From assembly GCA_016709225.1 (NCBI GenBank), contig JADJEE010000002.1, positions 2,046,001-2,110,000 on the forward strand: a stretch of 64,000 nucleotides of DNA, in the 5' to 3' direction. The stretch is from Deltaproteobacteria bacterium. GTDB lineage: Bacteria > Myxococcota_A > Polyangia > Nannocystales > Nannocystaceae. The position numbers and the translations under genes are program-made. Positions 60,662-64,000 of the stretch are shown here, in pieces (within the stretch, counting starts at the first letter, position 1; every line of letters starts with the position of its first letter). The notes beneath the pieces were generated by a model, which had not been told where the DNA came from, ran no database searches, and worked only from the letters and a program-made list of their open reading frames with translations.

Positions 60662-61498
60662 TTACTTCTTCGGTGCCGGCTTGCGCGCACCGGGCTTGCG
60701 ACCCTTGGGCGCGATCGGAGCCCGACGCACCGCTGCGGTCGGCGGCTTCGGAGCCGCGACCGCCTCGGTGCCGGGCGTCGGTGTCGGCGCAGGCACCACG
60801 GCGGTCGGGGTCGTGCCGGGCGGCACCGCACCCGGCGGCACCGCACCCGGCTGCACCGGACGGCCGGCGGCCCGTGCTGCAGCGGCGGCAGCGGCCTGTG
60901 CAGCGGCGGCCTGCGCCGCGGCGGCCTGCGCCTCCTTGGGCAGCGGCGCCGCAACGGCCTCCTTCTTCGGCGCCTCCGCGCCCTCGGGCGTGATCGGCTG
61001 CGGGCGCGGACGCGCGGGCGCATCGGCGCTGGCGACGTGCTCGGTCTGCTTGGGCTTGATGGACGACGACTTGCGCGACACCTTCTCGAGCTCGGCGGCG
61101 TCGAGATGCTTGCCGAGCACCTCACCGGGATCACGACCTTCGTCGCTGACGCGCTGCGCGACCTTCTCGACCACCGACGGATCGGAACGGCTCTGGGCGT
61201 TGAGCTCGCTGGTCACCAACTCCTGCAGTGCGGGGTTGTCGGACTCGCTCGCGATGCGGTCCATGGTCGTGAGCAGGCGCGCCATGTCGTCGCGCAGCTG
61301 ATCCTGCTCGCGCTGATCGAGGTACGACTGCGCCAGGCTCACCAGCGTCGCGAGCACGATCAGCGCCGACAGGGCCCACGCGTAGCGCGGTGGCTTGCGA
61401 CGATCTCGCTCCATCCAGATGCCGAGCACGGCGGCGAGACCGGCCACGAACACCGCGGCGAGGGTGATGACGAGATCGAGCTCGAAGTCGAAGTTCAC
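60662..61498 (-). CDS. Two-helix membrane protein with Ala/Pro-rich cytoplasmic tail
   Basis: A 278-residue protein. Two membrane helices are at about residues 8-28 and 40-60 (LVITLAAVFVAGLAAVLGIW and YAWALSALIVLATLVSLAQS). A coiled segment follows, with DQLRDDMARLLTTMDRI. The rest is low-complexity, with AQAAAAQAAAAQAAAAAAAR and repeated PPGAVPPG, ending in KKPAPKK-like basic residues. It is divergent from the TerB-like gene. The function is unknown; the layout suggests a membrane anchor for a flexible tether. Confidence 0.7.
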   Translation of the reverse strand: MNFDFELDLVITLAAVFVAGLAAVLGIWMERDRRKPPRYAWALSALIVLATLVSLAQSYLDQREQDQLRDDMARLLTTMDRIASESDNPALQELVTSELNAQSRSDPSVVEKVAQRVSDEGRDPGEVLGKHLDAAELEKVSRKSSSIKPKQTEHVASADAPARPRPQPITPEGAEAPKKEAVAAPLPKEAQAAAAQAAAAQAAAAAAARAAGRPVQPGAVPPGAVPPGTTPTAVVPAPTPTPGTEAVAAPKPPTAAVRRAPIAPKGRKPGARKPAPKK

Positions 61499-61654
61499 GA
61501 TGTCCTGCTCCGTTCGAACACGGCGCTCCGCGAGCGTCCGTACCCGTGGTAGCCGACGCTAGACGCCGGCGCCAGCCTTGTCAACGGATCGCGGCCGCGT
61601 CCAACGGCGAGGGCACGCTCGCGGGCGGGCGAGCCCCGCCCGCGCGCGCCGACG

Positions 61655-61710
61655 TTCGCTCGTTTGTGTTTCGCTCGCTTGGGTTCGCTCGCTTGCGTTC
61701 GCTCGTTTGC
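61655..61710. repeat. Four tandem 14-15-bp units upstream of the TerB-like gene
   Basis: The unit TTCGCTCG(C/T)TTG(C/T/G)(G/A) occurs four times in a row. It lies in the 260-bp divergent promoter region, about 50 bp before the ATG at 61759. It may be a regulator-binding array or a slippage repeat. Confidence 0.7.
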
Positions 61711-61758
61711 ATCATCCATGAGTGTTCCCACCGCACGCGCTTGATATCCTCGCTGCGC

Positions 61759-62718
61759 ATGGGCATCTCGCGCGAAGAATCCATCGCATCACTGCGACTC
61801 CTGGTGTGCATGGCGAAGGCCGACGGCGTGCTCCACGATCGCGAGCGCGCGTTGCTGGCCGACGCGTTCGAGGACGCAGCCCTGCCCACCGGCGTCACCC
61901 TCGAGTGGCTGCTCGACGAGCCCGTCGATCTCGACACCGTGCTGGCACAGATCGACTCCTACGAGGCCCGTGAGCACGCCTACGCGGCCGTGTACGCGCT
62001 CGCGTGCAGCGACGGCGACTGCGCGGCGACCGAGCGCGAGCTGCTGATGCACGTCCGCGACACGCTGGAGATCGACGCGACCCAGGACGCTCACCTGTCG
62101 CGGCTGTTCTTGCCCTCGCATCAGCAGCCGGGCCCGTCGACGACGCCGATGCTCGACGGGATGGCGCGCAAGGACGAGGTCGAGGCCGCGACCCGCAAGT
62201 GCGCGATCGTGTCGGCGCTCCTCGGGGCTTTCCCGCTACCGGGCGTTTCGATCGCGACCGACCTGATGATCGCCGCGCTGCAGGTCGCGCTCGCGCGGGA
62301 CATCGGCGCGCTGTGGGGCCAGGCCATGGACACCGCGCAGGCCAAGGGCGTGCTCGCGGGCTTCGGTGTGGGCACGGGCGCTCGCATCGCGCTGTCGAAC
62401 CTGCTCAAGGTGTTTCCCGGCTGGGGCTCGGCCTTCGGCGCCGCATCGGCCTACGCGTCCTCGTACGCCGTCGGCCGCGTGATGAACACCTACTTCGAGG
62501 AGGGCCGTGGCCTCGACGCGCGCGAGCTCGCCGCGCGCTACAAGGCCGCCAAGCAGGACGCCAAGCAGGCCTACGCCTCCGACAAGGACGCCATCGCGCG
62601 CGCCGAGACCACGCACAAGGACGAGATCGCGGCGCTCGAGCACCAGCTCTCGGTCGGTGAGATCGACCAGGCGACCTTCGAGACGCGCCTCGCCGCACTG
62701 GTCGCGACACCGGCGTAG
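61759..62718 (+). CDS. TerB-like/DUF697-like protein
   Basis: A 319-residue protein. The N-terminal ~110 residues are a TerB-type helical domain (LLVCMAKADGVLHDRERALL and the second half SDGDCAATERELLMHVRDTL). The acidic DG turns match the metal-binding type. The second domain is DUF697/YcjF-like, with two hydrophobic segments: VSALLGAFPLPGVSIATDLM and GVLAGFGVGTGARIALSNLL, then GWGSAFGAASAYASSYAVGR. A C-terminal coiled tail (ARYKAAKQDAKQAYASDKDA) ends the protein. TerB domains occur in tellurite- and stress-response clusters and bind other components. The ATG at 61759 follows the repeat array. Confidence 0.8.
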   Translation: MGISREESIASLRLLVCMAKADGVLHDRERALLADAFEDAALPTGVTLEWLLDEPVDLDTVLAQIDSYEAREHAYAAVYALACSDGDCAATERELLMHVRDTLEIDATQDAHLSRLFLPSHQQPGPSTTPMLDGMARKDEVEAATRKCAIVSALLGAFPLPGVSIATDLMIAALQVALARDIGALWGQAMDTAQAKGVLAGFGVGTGARIALSNLLKVFPGWGSAFGAASAYASSYAVGRVMNTYFEEGRGLDARELAARYKAAKQDAKQAYASDKDAIARAETTHKDEIAALEHQLSVGEIDQATFETRLAALVATPA

Positions 62719-62833
62719 CTCGTCGTCCACGTCCTCACCAGCCCGGCCAGCACAGCACCTCGAAGGGCCGGGCTGCGGCCGCAGCGGCCCATCGCGATCT
62801 CGATTGCCCTCAAGGTGGCTCGTTGTCGGATCG

Positions 62834-63538
62834 ATGTCGTACCTGGTGGACGCCATCCGAGCATCGATGAGAATCCTGCACGCGCAGGCACGACCCACGG
62901 CAACCGAGCTGGAGGCCGCCGCGCGCGACACCGCCGACCGCAGGCCCCCCGAGATCACGTCGGTTGCGGGACACCCGGCGCGGGCGGGTCCGTCCGCGGT
63001 CGCGCCGGCGCCTTCGTCGTCGCAGCCCGACCCGCGCGAAGGGGAGTCCCGCCACGGACATGGCGGTGGTGCGCGCGCGAGTTCCCGCGACGACGACACG
63101 GCGCGCCTGCGCGAGCTCTGGCGCCGCGACATGGCGGTGCGGGCCGAGTCGGCACGGGATGAACCCGACGGCTCGATGCCGGAGATCCCGGCGTACATCT
63201 ACGATCTCGGCCCCGACGGTCGGCCCTATGCGGCCGAGGTGCCGCAGACCGCCCGCGAACCGCAGCAGGACGACACCGAGCGCGAGGACGACGCGCCGAC
63301 GACGACGACGCGCCGCACCGACGATGCGTCACCGACCGCCGCGCGAGCGTCCACCTCGACGCCGCTCGATCGCGGTGACGCGAGCAAGCCGGAGGCCCGG
63401 GCCGCATCACCGCCGACGCGCGACGCCACCTCGGCCGACACCGCCGGGGATCGAGACGCCGACGTTCGTCGGCACGAGCTCGAGCAGGCCTACCACCCGC
63501 CGGCGAGCACGAGCTCGCACTTCGACCTGGTGGCTTGA
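62834..63538 (+). CDS. SprA-related protein lacking the HExxH motif
   Basis: A 234-residue, low-complexity protein. The middle part has TARLRELWRRDMAVRAESAR, then PAYIYDLGPDGRPYAAEVP. SprA-related proteins have LKxRDxEVRAHEQAH followed by PSYxYxxGPDGxxYAVGGEV. The second segment is kept, but the zinc-binding HEQAH is replaced by ESARD. The protein is therefore probably not a peptidase. The long Thr/Ala/Asp-rich tail has no fold signature. The ATG at 62834 is used; no signal peptide. Confidence 0.65.
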   Translation: MSYLVDAIRASMRILHAQARPTATELEAAARDTADRRPPEITSVAGHPARAGPSAVAPAPSSSQPDPREGESRHGHGGGARASSRDDDTARLRELWRRDMAVRAESARDEPDGSMPEIPAYIYDLGPDGRPYAAEVPQTAREPQQDDTEREDDAPTTTTRRTDDASPTAARASTSTPLDRGDASKPEARAASPPTRDATSADTAGDRDADVRRHELEQAYHPPASTSSHFDLVA

Positions 63539-63597
63539 TACGCGCGGGATCGAGGCGTCGCCGGCCGGAGGCGCCTCGGTCTTCGCGCATCCGCGGG

Positions 63598-64000
63598 TCA
63601 CGGCACCGCGACGCGGCGCCACTTCACGCGGGTCTGGTTGAAGTGACCGCGCACGTTGGGATCGTGCTCGAGATCCTGCTCGCGGCCGTCGACATCCCGC
63701 GCGCGCGAGGCCACCAGGTACTCACCGCTGGCCGGCGCGGCCCAGCGCCACGACCACACCGTCCACGCGTGCGTGCGGGCATCCGCCGGCAGCGGCGCGT
63801 CGGGGAAGTAGCCCTCGGGCGACTCGATCTGCGCGCGGTGCCAGCTCTTGCCACCGTCGACGCTGACGTCCACGTGCTCGATCGGACGCCCGCCGCCCCA
63901 CGCCCAGCCGGTCAGGCGCCAGCCGTCGCCGTCACGCTGGCAGCGGGTGACCATCGACTTGAGACCGATCCAACGCGCCTGCACGCGGACCCACCGACCA
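63598..64000 (-). CDS. Sulfite-oxidase-like molybdoenzyme, C-terminal dimerisation domain (cut by the window end)
   Basis: 134 codons on the minus strand, open to the window edge. The sequence WIGLKSMVTRCQRDGDGWRL, then TGWAWGGGRPIEHVDVSVDG, GGKSWHRAQIESP and WTVWSWRWAAP is the Mo-co oxidoreductase dimerisation domain of the sulfite oxidase family. Here it forms an immunoglobulin-like beta sandwich. The catalytic molybdopterin domain would lie outside. The C-terminus is HFNQTRVKWRRVAVP. Confidence 0.88.
   Translation of the reverse strand, partial: GRWVRVQARWIGLKSMVTRCQRDGDGWRLTGWAWGGGRPIEHVDVSVDGGKSWHRAQIESPEGYFPDAPLPADARTHAWTVWSWRWAAPASGEYLVASRARDVDGREQDLEHDPNVRGHFNQTRVKWRRVAVP

Overview
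This is a roughly 70% G+C window from a myxobacterium (phylum Myxococcota; order Nannocystales is my guess). The evidence is several PknB-type Ser/Thr kinases fused to other domains, two proteins with MYXO-CTERM-like tails, a polysaccharide-monooxygenase-like protein, many short-signal lipoproteins with Gly/Ser/Asp linkers, and a myxobacterial-type retron reverse transcriptase. No rRNA, tRNA or CRISPR array was seen.

Layout. 1-2.0 kb (minus): ECF sigma factor, coupled anti-sigma factor and a lipoprotein cut by the window edge. 2.1-6.4 kb: small antitoxin-like protein, cupin, outer-membrane-like protein and PcrA/UvrD helicase. 6.6-18.6 kb: three Ser/Thr kinases (one fused to a catalytically empty M16-like region, one with an altered catalytic loop, one with TPRs), a Cys-rich lipoprotein, a beta-propeller-like protein and an M28 peptidase. 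18.7-31.1 kb: a potassium-uptake regulon with a porin, a 27-residue membrane peptide, KdpF, KdpA, KdpB, KdpC, a sensor-only KdpD, a separate histidine kinase and a PtsN-type EIIA, closed by a convergent sigma-54-dependent response regulator. Two sigma-54 promoters (before the porin and before the small peptide) each carry two TGC-N5-GCA sites about three helical turns apart, so the regulator can be tied to both units from sequence.

31.1-34.7 kb: a decayed GFA-family fragment, a lipoprotein flanked by a 33-bp inverted repeat, and an acyl-CoA ligase. 34.8-37.7 kb: a hybrid histidine kinase cut in its receiver domain by a clean 948-bp IS5-family element with a TA duplication. 37.7-43.3 kb: 2-oxoglutarate dehydrogenase E1/E2 (sucA-sucB) and a divergent aminotransferase. 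43.4-46.5 kb: a toxin-like membrane protein with a possible cysteine-peptidase tail, a DUF2254 protein and a Lys/Arg-rich protein.

46.7-51.0 kb: DUF1592-type and DUF1552 proteins translationally coupled to a zincin-like lipoprotein. 51.0-56.4 kb: the LPMO-like protein, an esterase, a complete retron (non-coding RNA plus reverse transcriptase) and an FG-GAP propeller protein. 56.6-64 kb: several unknown proteins, a TelA-like coiled-coil protein, a TerB/DUF697-like protein, a SprA-related protein without its zinc motif, and the end of a sulfite-oxidase-like molybdoenzyme.

The strongest leads are the retron, the sigma-54-controlled kdp regulon with built-in EIIA, the kinase/pseudo-M16 fusion and the toxin-like protein.
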